A DNA stretch of 64,000 bases from Syngnathus acus (taxonomy: Eukaryota; Chordata; Actinopteri; Syngnathiformes; Syngnathidae). The stretch's first letter is position 1, and every line of letters starts with the position of its first letter. The notes below the pieces were generated by a model. That model searched no databases and was not told where the DNA came from. It saw only the letters and a list, made by a program, of their open reading frames with translations. Below, piece after piece: positions 1-13,353 of this stretch. The stretch is taken from NCBI RefSeq assembly GCF_901709675.1, contig NC_051091.1:11876967-11940966 (forward strand). The letters are read 5' to 3'. A program made the position numbers and the translations under genes.

Positions 1-1384
1 ATCCCTTCATGACAGTGAAACAGCTTTCGTAAAATAACAACTCATCTGCAAAGTTTCCGGATGATTTTTCAGAGCAAGACTGCGATTTGTGTAAAATCTG
101 ACAAGATGGCTGAAATAGCTATTTCCTAAAAGAGCACTTGTGCTTTTCTTCTAACCATTTACATCGCTCTTTCTTACCGTTCTCCCATGTTTCTCCCCAT
201 CTTGAGTACCTCGCTCTAATTAGACTCACCCTCCTCCGCATATGACCAACTGAAATTTAATTGCCCATTCATCATTTGCATAATGATACCTCAACGACAG
301 ATGATGAAATGTAGCAATCACTTAAGAGAGTGACCAAGGCTTCGGTAGGCGGTGAGTGCTCATTGGTGGAAATGAGATCAAGCCACAAAAAAGTGAGCAT
401 TAAATGGTCTCACACTGACTTTTGTTCCTCATCTAACATTACCAAATAGCCACTTACTAACAATGACATCTGTGGGACACTATTATTTGAACTTGCAGCT
501 TAATGCTGGTGTGTTATAAGTTTTTTCTATTAGAGCAAAAAGTTTCCTTTCAACATCAATGGTGACCCTCTATTTGCACTTATTTTTAAGGTCATGGAAT
601 TTACGTCGAGAGAACGATTTGTCAGTTCCAAAACTTCCTTTGAAAATGGTGACTCACTACATGTTTGAAACTAATCTCACGTTTCTGTTCAAAAAGTGCT
701 TCAAGTCATTCTCATTCAGACCGCAGGAAGTGGGAGTTTGTCTGCTTTGAGAATCTGGCACGAGAGAGCGGCCTAGAACCATGTGCCATGATTCTGAGTA
801 TCATTTTTTAATGTTGTTGTGATACAGGTCTTCATATCCTCGTACACTGTGTTCACACCATCCAATTCTGTTCTACATTGCTTCACCTCATTCCTGCTCA
901 ACAGGAGATGCTCCGTCTTTTAAAACAACAAAGTCACAGATACTAGAACACAGAATGTGAGGTTGGTGACCGCAAGTGGTCAAAATACCTGCACCTCATA
1001 TGCATATTGTTTATAAATGATCAGCTCTTCGCTTTGCAAAATATAAAATGCCTGCAGATGAAATGGGCGATTTTCAAATCCTGCTGATTCCCATTCAAGA
1101 ACGCATAAGAAAATAAAATAGTGTGACCAACTCACGCAAAAGGATGATTTATTTGAGTGCACAGGCACATCCAATAAAACACGTCAACACGTAAGCTCCT
1201 CTAAACACACCAAAAAGTTTTTTAAACATGTTAAAGTTGTATTTTGAAGAGAAACAATTGAATAGGTTTTAGTGTCTGAAGTAGTTCAAGTGGAAGTAAA
1301 AGGTTAAGTACAGCTGTAAATCTTCACAAGTACCTCCTGGATTCAAAATAAATCCACCCTAAAGGAATTTCACAATATGGACAG

Positions 1385-1480
1385 CATGGAACCAACCATT
1401 CACACATTTACAGTCTTCACTGAACTTAACACGCATGTTTTTGGGATGTGGAGAGATGTCGGAAGCATTGGGAGATCAAG
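1385..1480 (-). repeat. SINE-family fragment (middle part)
   Basis: CATTCACACATTTACAGTC, then ACTTAACACGCATGTTTTTG and GGATGTGG match by eye the middle of the common fish tRNA-like SINE, in minus orientation. Confidence 0.6.
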
Positions 1481-4400
1481 CAAAATCTCTCGATTCAGAA
1501 CCTCTCCACTGAGGGCGGACATGCTAAACACTGATGCTGCCCCCAAATGAAACTAGATTAAAACTAGTTTCAGTGTGACGACGGGACGGGTGAAGTATCT
1601 AAAGCCAACTTGCTAATGGAGCTCCTTTGGTCCTAGTTACTGGACCCAAAAACATACATCAAATGTACTTCTCAAAGCACCAAAAATCAGTGTATCCAAT
1701 CCCTCAATCTGGTCTTCCTCTGTCAACGTCTACAAGCATTGCGAGCAATCACATGTGGCATGTAGCAGTCAGCCGGCCCAGACAGGAGGGAGTTAAGTCC
1801 CTTATCTCTGCTCCCCAGAAGAAATTCCGACTTGAGGCCTCGCTCTGCTGGTTTCCTGCCTTCTTGCCCAATGCCCTATTTATACTCATCGGGGCTCTAG
1901 AATACCACGGGCAGCTTTTTCCCTTGTCACCACCATGTTTCCTGCTATTCTCCCGCTGATATTTCTCCCCTGGCTGGGGTCGGTACTCCTCTCTGCAGGT
2001 CATAACCTTTCTGCTTGGGGTTGGGGGATGGGGTCATAACCAAATGTGAACAGAGGACAACGGGTGCAGTCGGGCTGTCTGTCAATATGGTAAAGTTAAT
2101 TTTTAATCAAGGCCATTAGTTAGGTCTGAGGTTACCAACCACTTGCAATCAGTAATAATAAAACAGGTTCTTGCGCCACATTTTTCATGGCAAATCTTAA
2201 AAAAAAAAAAAAAATTTGTACTTGATTATGATTTGGCTTCTTTTGAGCAATGCCCCTAAATATCTCCTGGAATTAATCCCAAATCATTCTTCAAACTAAA
2301 ATGGCAGGCTTTCCATGAATATCTTGTTGATTGGTGAAAGTGATGTCAGGGATCTTTCCAAGGCTTCTAATGACTGAGTTTTACAAACATCTCATGTTCC
2401 AGATTCTCTATAATAGATTATTCACCAAGATACAAAACTGGTGGACTTTTGGGCAAGTCGGGGCCCCCAAAACACAACAATTCCAAGAAGATGTTTGTCC
2501 AATCGCCCAAGTTTTATTTGAAAGCACTTGTCCAAACAATTCCTCCAGGATTCCTAAAACAAACCATCTGGCACGTCAGGTTACATTCATAACCCAATCG
2601 TGCAATACATCTCTGCCCTGAGGACAGACCAAATACTATTTCAGTCGTCATCTTAGTGCAGAATGAGACGGGTCTGATAAACTATCAACGCTTCACTGTT
2701 TCACATCAAGAGGGTGGTCTTCTGACATGTTTTCCATCTCACTCCAAGCGTTACATAATCGGCCTGATCGACAAGGTGAACACATTGACTGTGTGAAGCC
2801 CAGTGAGTAACACTTAGAGACACGACACCGTGACTCGCCATCACATTTGTGGACGCTCCGAAAAGCAGATGCCGCTCGGGAACACTGATGGCACAGCGCA
2901 GCCTTTGTCGCCAAGTTCTAATCACTCCCCGACACTGTCGACGGAATACAAACCTTCGACTTGCAGACAGGGCAGCAATGCAGGCTCTCACTCATTCTAT
3001 AATACTGATTATTGGATTCTGATCATTTCGGTCGGAATAGTTTACACGTGCGGATCTCATTTCTGAATCCGAGGTTCATCATTAATGAGAATTCGCTGTT
3101 GCAAAAGGCAGAGTAAAGAAAATAGTGAAAAATCAATTGAAGGCACTTAAATGTGCGCCGGTGTTGGTTAAACATTGACTCCTAACCTCAGTCAAGCATT
3201 AGAAAATCTTGCCATGCCTTAATGAGAAAAGAATTAACTCCAGCCATGTGCTTTTGAGTTTTTTTTTCTTTCTTTTTTTAGTTCAGATGCTCAGTATTGC
3301 AAGGGCCAAATCATGGCACATTATTTTATAACAGCTTAAATGCACATTACTGAAGAAAAAAAAACCCAACAGATTAATTAATCAATTAATTTTGACACCT
3401 GTAATTGGCATCAAGGCCAATCAGAGTGCAGAGTTTGGGTTATTCCCACAGATATGCTGCAGTGGCGAACGCGCATACTGATTTGTAAGACCTTAACCAA
3501 AACACTGTTATGGACCATCTGCATAGCATAAGCTAGGCTAACTGTAAGCTAATATTACACATCTAAAATGTCCCTTTTGAAACACTGTCATCATCAAATA
3601 CAGAAAGAATGCAAATCACTGCAGTCATGTGACATCTTATGATTCACTCCAATTACATTTTTTCGCAAATCAAGCAACTACAATGTACGTAACATGCTAG
3701 ATCAATGCAAATCCCTGGCAGAGGCTAAAAAGTACAGTACATAAAGAAATATCGCATGCTGGTCATCTCGCCGCTGCTTTGCGATATATGCAAGTCAACA
3801 GAAGAGTTCTTCAAAAAGATCAGGCGATCAAGAGAGGAAAGTTCTCTCTCATTACTTTAATGAGAATTACTTTTGCGCTACAATCATTTCCAGCTAGGGA
3901 GGTTCAACTCAGGCCAAGTATACTTGTGTGCAGAATTCCACCGCATCTGAGAAAACAGAATTTTAGCAAAGGAGATCCGTCCAACCAGGCTGCCGTCTTG
4001 CTCTTTGCATAAACAAATTCGTAATGTGTCCAAACAGAGCCAAAGAAAGCACCAAGAAAGCAATTAATTGGGAGAAAGGGAACCGTTGAGGAAAGGAAAC
4101 AATTCATTAGTCACAGTAATGTCAAATAAAGCTGGCTATAAGACTAAATTTATAATAAAAACAAGTTGTAATATTTTCCCCCCCCTTAATTAGCTGTGAA
4201 GAAAAAGCACGTAAAACAAAAAAATACCTACAATTTGGAGGAAGGAAATAGGTTTGAATATCATAATAACTGAATGCAGTTTTTAAACTTTAGTGTACTT
4301 TTAAACGACAGTTCTTGTAAAGAAAAAAAAATCTATAGTGTGTATTTTTGTGCTGCGCCACTCTTCAGTTCCCAGTACAGATTGCGAAATGCAATATGAA

Positions 4401-5197
4401 TTCTTTTCTATCATAGGCTCATTAATCATTATCGTTCGAGTGTGTTTATTTTACCTATAATTTGTTGAATGTGTCTTAATGAATTGTGACAATAAATTTA
4501 AGTTACAAATTAACATGAACCCGTGACCATCACTCGTGTGTGAAACATTAAAATCTCATAACAAACAGGAATCCTTAATAGTCATTTATTCCCAAACAAT
4601 CTTAATTACGCTTCCTGCAAAGATTGAATAATCCGTCCTCATTTAGTTTCCCATGTAATTGAATGAGCCGCCAAAAGAAGAAACAACAAAATGGCGAGCG
4701 ACTACGGGGAAGAATTAGCATTTTTAATTACACGACATGCGTTTTAATAAAGCCATAAATCTGCCGCAGCTGGAACATCAGAGGTTGTTGTCACAGTCAC
4801 TTAGTCGCACGCTGGCAACTAACGCTGGCTGACGAGAAGGATGAAGAGGAGGGAGAATCCCAGCGAGCGACACGAGGAATAAGTCAAAATTCCGAGCGGG
4901 CACATTACGAATGCACCGACAACAATAATTACGTTTCAATTGGTTGTGCTTGGCGCTCAGTACGAAGTCCTATGTTGGCTTTTGCAATTTTTAGAAAACT
5001 TTTATCACATCAGTGTTTTGATTGACATTGAATTGAGGAGCGGCCTTGTAGCGAGTATGCCAAACCAGTAATTGGCCATGTCATGCTGTAATTGGCATCA
5101 AAATAACGGCAAGGGAGTTTATGGTCTTCGTTTTTTTCCCCTTCATTTTATCTTGCCACAATCTCTCAATTTGTAGCTGCTTTTGTGTAAATATGAC

Positions 5198-5223
<26 letters not shown>
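5198..5223. repeat. (TA)n microsatellite
   Basis: Uninterrupted alternating T and A, about 13 units, inside tox2 intron 1. Confidence 0.95.
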
Positions 5224-5228
<5 letters not shown>

Positions 5229-5708
5229 ATGGTGTATACTGATGTAAGTGTTTCCCTGAACACACACCACCATTTTTAAAATCACCAATACACATTTCTC
5301 ATCTTGTAATTATTTTGCCCGTGAAGCGATAAAGCAGCTGGTGTGAAATCTGCTGCTCATTTTCAGCTGATGTGTGTGAAAACATTCTCTGCGAAATGTT
5401 TGATGTGCAAACCGCCGGCTCTGATTTCACTGCTGTCGCCTGTTTTGAGAACATTTGAAAGCATTTTCTCGTCATGCATATCTCTAAACTCTGTGCAAAT
5501 TTATACACTCAACAACAGGATTTTCATAAAATTATTACTGCAAAACGTTTTTGCTCAGCAGGTCAGCCAACGGTAGGGAAGCCAATTGAGGCCGGGGAAA
5601 AAAAAAATGCGGTAAATCTTCAAAAGCGTCATAGCTTTGAAATGTCAAACGGGGAAACCACAACACAGGAGTCACCTCAAAACTAATTTTAAGTTCCACC
5701 ATATTAGC

Positions 5709-5857
5709 AGCGCGGTAGGCTAGTGGTTAGCACATATGCTTCACAGTCAAGAGGTAGGTGCATTGTCTAATTCCACAAACACAGATATCAGGATCATTTT
5801 GGACCGTAAATTGTAAATGTGTCCTGTCAAAATACAAACTAGATGGATTGATGGCAT
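5709..5857 (+). repeat. tRNA-like SINE, degenerate and internally deleted
   Basis: Starts GCAGCGCGGTAGGCTAGTGG then TTAGCAC, a tRNA-like head with an A-box, and ends in the family's ATGGATTGATGG-type tail. The region between is shorter than in full copies. Confidence 0.65.
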
Positions 5858-6514
5858 GCACACCACATTAAAAATATTTCCCAAGCAGCCTGCAGGTATA
5901 GTGCAGCCCAGCTAAACAAATGATTGGCAGGCAGCTGAACAAATTGAGCAACATTTCAAATGGGCGCAGTCTTCACAACAGCTTTTAACAACCATCACTC
6001 CACAGAAACAAACCCAAAGAGCCAAGGGGCGGAGCCAGGCCGTGCAAATGAGCCACTTTGGCCAATTTACAACTCCATCAGCACTTCCTGTGAAGTCCAT
6101 TAAAAGAATATTAGGTAATGCATACCTAAAAAGAATTAACTCATGCCAATTAAAAAAAAAAAAAGCTGCTGATTAGCCACAACTGAATCTCATCGCAGTC
6201 CAAAAAACATGCAAGTACTTCATTGGATGTGTGTGATATTCCTCAGAATGTGCTTTTGCGTCTCAAAGAGATAACTTTCGAAAGTCACGTGTCAAGATGG
6301 AAGTTTGGAGAGAATCACACGGCTACTCTGTAAACAAACACAGTGCAGCTCTGCCTCTGCCTAGCAGATGTTATGGCCATCAATATTCCTATTTAGCGTC
6401 ACACTTCTTGAATTGTTCAGAACAGATGTGGTCTGTAATTTAAATGTAATTTACAAGCGAGTAAAGAAATAAAATAAAACAAAGGAAAATATATGACTTC
6501 TGAGAACATTTCAC

Positions 6515-6625
6515 ACAGTGAATTTAAAAAGTCTACACACCCTTAATTCAAAAGTCCGTTTTTTTGTGGATAAAAAAATGAGACCTCGATTTCAAAACAT
6601 TTGTCTGAATAACTAACTTATAACT
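6515..6625 (+). repeat. Dispersed repeat end
   Basis: AAAAAGTCTACACACCC followed by a T-rich stretch and AAAAATGAGACC is a motif I know from dispersed fish repeats; it is probably the same family as the fragment at 49.8 kb. Confidence 0.45.
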
Positions 6626-7793
6626 TGTACAACTAAAAAAAAAAATGGCGCCACTGTATGCAGCATTTGAACAATGACCCTTCTGTTTACGTATATACGT
6701 CCACGCGCGAGGCTCACACGGCCACACGCCTGTGCAAGCTGCGTGTCAATGCCTTGCTATGTTTGCACAGTGGACACGGAACACATCGGGACGTTAGTTA
6801 TCACGGTAGACACAAAGCCTTTTTTGTGCCTCCGTGATCAATACAGGAAATGGAGGTGACTTTGAACGCAGCTCCGGCACTGCTACGCATTTGTGAAAGC
6901 AAACATTCATCTGGAGGAATCTTTATGGATCTTTCCATCTGGAAACATATGGTCAGCATTCAGTTGATACAATATTACCAGTAGAGTATGTGATTAGAGG
7001 CTATTTCTCTTGTAATCCTATTGTTTTGGTTTATTGGTACAGAGAATGTACTTCTGTCTCATTTGACCAGGTCACACTTGTATTGACTGTAATGTCAAAT
7101 AAAATAATAATAATAAACAATATGGGAAAAACAACATCAAATACTACATCAATTATTTCCTATGCAGTTGGTTTCATTGAACACTCAGGTAAACCTAAGC
7201 CAATTTACTTGTGCCTCTCTTGGCCTGAGGAAGTAAAATTCCGTAACCTGAAATGTTTAAATGCAAAGAATAATCGAACTAAAACAGGTTAATTTATCTT
7301 TTTTTTTCTTCTTCTGTTCATTACCTTGTCTCTATCTGCTGGCCACCATCAAGGCATTAAAAAAGTAAATATTGTGAGGAAAAAAATTCAAAAAATATTA
7401 AAATACTAAATTTATCTTCAATTGTTATGCAGCAATACAATCATGCGAACACATTTTAAGACAAGAAAAGAACCAAAAGCTCTTGCACTTTGAAACTGAC
7501 CCTCCAAAAAACTGCCAATGAAAACTCCAAAACATCTTCATTTGCCCTCTCCTGATGCTATGATCACGAGTCACGGGGACTGGGTGGCTCGGAGACTATC
7601 AACACGCAAGAAATGGAATTCCTCGAGAGCTGGCCAGCAAATCCATGACGAAAAACCTTGTGAACAAAGCCCCAAAATGCCCCGAGTGGTGCCGTGGGTA
7701 GATTGAGGCAGGCGGTAAGGGGCCCTGGGGGAGAGAGAGAGAGGGCTGCGGCTTTGGGATGATATACACTCACACACATAAAAGCACACACAA

Positions 7794-7794
<1 letters not shown>

Positions 7795-7871
<77 letters not shown>

Positions 7872-7884
7872 CCACACACACACT
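7795..7884. repeat. (CA)n microsatellite
   Basis: About 38 uninterrupted CA units to 7,870, then one AC interruption and more CA. It lies 130 bp from the tetranucleotide array at 8.0 kb. Confidence 0.97.
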
Positions 7885-8014
7885 ACCACTCAAAAGCAGA
7901 CACAAAAAAGTACCAGCTCATTTATTGACAACAATGTGTTATCCATTAACACGGTGAGTTTCAGTCGCATGATAACAAAAAGATTGTTCATTTACATGAC
8001 TCATGTGCAGACAA

Positions 8015-8141
8015 CTGAGTGAGTGAGTGAGTGAGTGAGTGAGTGAGTGAGTGAGTGAGTGAGTGAGTGAGTGAGTGAGTGAGTGAGTGAGTGAGTGAGT
8101 GAGTGAGTGAGTGAGTGAGTGAGTGAGTGAGTGAGTGAGTG
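8015..8141. repeat. (TGAG)n tetranucleotide array
   Basis: About 31 nearly perfect TGAG units (127 bp). On the complementary strand it reads as a Ser-Leu-Thr-His repeat, which is not a real protein. Confidence 0.97.
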
Positions 8142-10894
8142 TGTTTAATGGATGTGAAGCAGTCATTTTGACTTTTGTTTGCACAGGACATGCCTGAGGA
8201 CGCTAAGACAACCGTCGGCGTTTGCCCAGGCTTGCGATCTTCGCGCCTGATACACCAGATGGGCGCATTCTTAGTTTGTCTTTCAAAGTTGTTTTTGTCA
8301 CCATTTTTTTATAAATTTTTCTATACGCAAATTAATGATTTGCATGACGGGAACTTTTGGCTCCGCCTGTGCCAGTGCATCATCAAGCATACAATGAACT
8401 TTGGACTATAAATGATTTGTTTCTTATGTGCAAGGTGGTAGTTACCATAATGACTTCGCCACTTTACAGCAAGGATGTCTAGCACTGGTCCTTGAGGGCT
8501 GCTGTCAAGCGTGTTTTAGATGCATCCCTCCTCCGACTCGCTCAATTCAAATGTTCAGACTAAACGCAAGCTCAGAAAAAGCCTGATGATGACCCTGATC
8601 ATTTGAGGTAGACATCAAAAACATGCAGGACGGACGGAAGCCCTCGAGGACCGTGTTTGGAGATCTGCACTTTACAGTAAGACGTTGTTGGACACACCTC
8701 CTACGGGTCAAAACATGCAAAGACCTTTTTTCCCCAACTTTGACATAATTTCTTAGCAAAAGGCTTTCTAGTTCATACTTGTTGTGTTTATCATTAGTTC
8801 ACCTTAATTACATGTGAAAGTATTGGCAAGCAGATATTGCAGCCGAGTCGTTCTGGTCCTAGGAAGGAACCGCATTCCTATTTTGCTGGGGGGAAAAAAA
8901 GGGGTTGGCAAAGCCTGCTTTAAACATTATAATAAACTCTCCTGACCTATAAGCCAGCCAAATGTCAACAATAACTTCTGCGGTCCGCCATCCTGCACTA
9001 TCCATTAAGTTACTGAACACAAATTGAGAGCACTTTGAATACATTGTCATTATAAACGTATATAGTGGCTTGCTTCTTCTACGTATAGCCACGCAGCACT
9101 TATCTCCAGTGGAGCATGGACACACTGTACTTCTCCTGTTTGTTTTTCATTGCTAAGTGAAAGGCATCACTCAGCGTTTCCCGCAGGTCGGGTTCGAACC
9201 ACACCAAAGGCAGCAGAATAATAAACGTCTGTCTTTCAAGACCTTATCGAGGCTGGAACACATCTGGTTTTTCTTTTTGTGTTTCTTTTGGTTTCCACGT
9301 CGCTGAACGACATTATATACTGTGCCCATACTCCCGGAACCAATCAAGAATATACTGTAAGAGACTACCCTGGTATCGTGGACGCCAACGATGAAAGACT
9401 GTACCATTTGAGCATCAATGGGGTCAGAGATGGTAATTAGGGTTAATGTGATTTAATGAGGGCCACCGGTCGGGGCCAGCCAGGGCGGGCTTCCACTCGC
9501 AATCAGCGTCAAAACTGTAATTACCCCGACGTCTTTGGATGTGATGTGATGTGGCCGTGTCGCTTTTGCATGCAGCAGTTGGTGGCGTGAGCCTGCGAGC
9601 TTTCCAATGACAGAGGTGGCAGAAGATATTCCAAAGCAACAATGGAACACTACAAAGTTGATGGTACAGTGGCGCTTGTTGTGGTCAGGACAAGTCTTTT
9701 TGTTAACCACAAACTCAGGATATGCTCAACTTTCTCCTAGTGTTAATGTGCGACTACTTAACTGCAAGACAGCGGGAGCCTGCAGTGCTACGCAGCTTGT
9801 CCACATGACCTTTTCACAAGATTTCTGGGACCGTCACGGAAAAGCAGGCCTGATTGCTCGAGAGCTTAACAAATACTAAACACTATAATCAACGTGTCGT
9901 TATACGCCTCCGCAAAGGCACCACATTGTCATTTCCGCATCCCATCCACGCATGGGTTAACATTCAGCCAGTAGAGCCGGCCGGTACTGGCCAGTCAGCA
10001 GAATGTTATGAATGGGCACAATGTGAAAACCCCAAAAACGTCTGTGTCCAAGGCTGCCGGCGGAAGAATGCTCGCCTCCGTGTAATTAACTTCTTCATCT
10101 GTGAGAACACGACGAGGAACCGCTGGGAATTTTCTGTTTCTGTTGCAGTTATGTTTGAGCTCCAAACATAACATGAACACACATTCGACGAGCAGATATA
10201 GACTGGCTTGGGCCGTAATCTCAAGTAAGGCATGACTAATGCGGTGATACAGAGACTGCTGGGTACAGAGATATAAAACAATGATGCTGTATGTTACAAT
10301 TCCAACCTTAAATAGTGACAGGTGATTCCTTATTCTATTTTTTTTAAATAATTTGAACTAGTATATTCGTTTATTTTAAGACGTGCATTCCTGACAATGT
10401 GCACTACTTTCACTAACAACATGGCTGCAACCAAAGAGGCACATTCTGCGAACATTGCACTTTGCTCGCACTGTTTAGCAGCTTTTCCCTCAAGCGACTA
10501 CCGCCCCCCCTCACACACACACAAAAAGGTGACAAGCCCACTTAATTCCTCCAAAGAAAGAGAGTAACCATTTATACTATAAATACTTTTGCATATGACA
10601 AGAGGTGAGCAATCACGCAGTCAATGCACTAAACATTGCCCAAAATTGATGCCCATGTATACCATTTTTTTAAATTAGCAACTACGTGTTACTATTTCAA
10701 GAGAGGGAACACAAATGACGCAGCAACACATGCAGGAAGACAATGTAAATCTAAATGAATGCAGTCATATATTCTTTATCCTGTGCAAAGAACAACAAAT
10801 ATTAGCGCCGTACTGATAAGCCATCCATCTGTCTGTCTTATACTGCCCCCAGGGGGCCAAGGCAGGCACACCAAAATAGAATCAAGATCCCCTC

Positions 10895-10896
<2 letters not shown>

Positions 10897-10954
<58 letters not shown>

Positions 10955-10980
10955 CGTGTATATATATATATATATATAAT
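10897..10980. repeat. (TA)n microsatellite, interrupted
   Basis: Long TA run broken by CATA and CGTG interruptions. Confidence 0.95.
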
Positions 10981-11107
10981 TACAGAGGGCCTCCTTCTCT
11001 TAGAGAAAAGGATGGGGTAGATGGAGAGAGTAAGAGAACGAGGGTGCAGTAGCTCCAGTAATCTAACCAACTTCACATCGCTGCCGAGTGATTGAGCCTG
11101 GGGGGGA

Positions 11108-11140
11108 AGTGTGTGTGTGTGTGTGTGTTTGTGTGTGGGG
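11108..11140. repeat. (GT)n microsatellite
   Basis: GT run with one TTT interruption between two G-runs. Confidence 0.9.
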
Positions 11141-12391
11141 GGGTATATGCACAAGTCATAATGCATTTGACAAATAGTCAGCCCCACTGCTAAAACAGAC
11201 ATTTTTATAGAGAAAGTGGCCTTCAGCGCTGGCAAACAAGCCTCCCACTCGGGGAGGACGCGCGGGGGCTTCACAAAGATTAGGAAGGATCTCAGGGCCC
11301 AATGTAAAGATGACTCACGGTGATTGTGCGAGCAGCGGCGGACAAGTTGGACACAGCTGGGAGCTTGCAATGCCCTCTGGCTGAAAAAAAAAATCTAGCT
11401 TTTTGTAAAAACGCATAAAATAGTGAGGTCGAGTGAGAGTGAGTGCATATTGATTGAATGCATGGTCAATCAAGAAATCATGTCTTCTTCCATCAAGCAC
11501 AATGAATGAGCGTCTAATCACATTGGCAGACGCTCCTTGAGAAAGCAAAGTGTGGGCTTTTCTACATGAATTATGACATGCATAGACATATGGAATGTGA
11601 ATCATATCTAGCTCACATCCTGGTTGACATAAAATACGCACACTTACAGACACAACATTAGGTACCCCACTTAAATAGCTAGTATAGGTAGGATTGAACG
11701 ATTTTGAAAAATAATGTAATTGTCATTTTCTCACTACTCATCTACTATGCTGCCTATTATATTTGAAAAAAAAAAAACAGTTATTTTAATAATTCCTTGC
11801 ACTCAATTCCACCTGCCGCAACATCATCCCCTTTGCATAGAGGATCCCCGCTCAACCGAAAGGTCACAACAATCCGGGACGCATGGTCATTCAACAGTTA
11901 CGCAGTTGTAGGCGCAGAAACAGCTGTTACTTGGAGTAATCTGACACCTCTGTGTACCTGCCTGCCTGCCTGCCTGCCCCATAACGCCAACTATACAACC
12001 TGTTATGTAACCACACAATTACAGGAAAAGATATATTGACAGTTGTGTCTTTTTGTTTTGTTTTGTTTTTACAAAAAGGGCTGTCTTAAAAATCAGAAGA
12101 GCACCATACAGTTCCTTCTTGATCCCTGTGACCAAAACTGAATTTCCCAATGAGGGGCAAGCAATTCATCATCCCTTAGGGTGCTTTAAAATCACCTTTT
12201 CACATACTGTGATTGTCAGTACCACTCAAGAAGGCATCCATAGGACCCTCTAAAGTAAATGTTCTCTTTCTGTGAGTCAGCAAAGTGCAATAATACATAA
12301 AAAAAGACACTTTGTATTTGTTGATACAACGACATGTACTAGCAAATTCTAATACGGTAGTATATTTATATAAGGCACATATCTAAAAAAT

Positions 12392-12410
12392 CGACACTTT
12401 CAAAGTGTCG
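12392..12410. repeat. Short perfect inverted repeat
   Basis: CGACACTTT and AAAGTGTCG are separated by one base, a 19-bp near-palindrome in AT-rich intron DNA. Confidence 0.8.
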
Positions 12411-12849
12411 GTGGAGCAACCAATGTAAAATATGATCAAACTATGAAAAGAAATGTTGATAAATAGACATTCGGGCCCTGTTTGGGGGCTTTTTTTTTCA
12501 AATCAGTTCCATATATGGCCGACAGCCAGCGCACCACCACTAGAAATAGGGACTGCATACGTTTGTGTGCATCAATCAACACAGATAGCAAAACGGGGTC
12601 AACAAATATCTTAATATGTTATCTTTAAAGCTTATAAAACACATTGTCATCAGTGCCCAGACCACTACAGAGCCACATTATTAAACGATAAGCCAAAAAT
12701 GTAATTTAGTATTTTGCAAAATTGACCAAAAGAGAAGTGTAGCTGTAAAACAATAAATAGGGGAGTCAATGCATATTTACTACTGAAATCGTGTGACACT
12801 AAACAAGACACAATCACAACAAACCGTTCTGCTGCAACAATGGAAATTG

Positions 12850-13353
12850 CACAGTGGTGCCTTGAGATACACACAACTCAAAACATTTGTTTCTCAAATC
12901 ATCTTTTACTAATAGAATAAATGGAAAGGCCAATCATCAATTCTAACCTTCCAAAAATGTTGTAATGGGTATTTTAATGAAAAAAAATGCACTCCATAAT
13001 ATTGTACTTTAGAAAAGCAAACAGCGATGACATAATTGAATAAAATGTGGTGTGCCTGAACATTATGAATCCCATATATTGCAGGAAGGGGGCGGGGGGA
13101 GTGTCCCACCATTCCATCTTCAGCTCATCAGTACTACACTAATATTGCTATCTCTAAGTAAGCATAGAATAAAGAATAAATTTGAGTACTGTCATATTGT
13201 CTGTCTACATATTGTTGCTCAACCATTTGTGTTCAAGCCGTTGCTTAATGGTTAAAAGAACTGCAACATGGATACTAATTAGTATCGGGAAATCGGTCGA
13301 GTCACAGCTCGTATCTTGAAAAATTCAAATTCATATGTCAAGACACCACTGTA
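12850..13353. mobile_element. Inverted-repeat DNA element, about 500 bp
   Basis: The left end reads CAGTGGTGCCTTGAGATA and the right end, on the other strand, TACAGTGGTGTCTTGACATA. Near both ends are fragments of the CTCGTATCTCAAA-type motif. The ends are diverged, so this is an old non-autonomous copy. No coding capacity. Confidence 0.65.

Noticed and set aside
7564-7905. Minus-strand frame encoding a long Cys-Val run
   Set aside because: It is the complement of the (CA)n microsatellite; the repeat alone keeps the frame open.
7939-8191. Minus-strand frames encoding a Ser-Leu-Thr-His repeat protein
   Set aside because: Produced by the (TGAG)n array; no start context, splice sites or flanking domain.
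9160-9230. Possible tRNA gene around GGGTTCGAACC
   Set aside because: A B-box-like string is present but there is no A-box, acceptor pairing or anticodon arm at the right distance.
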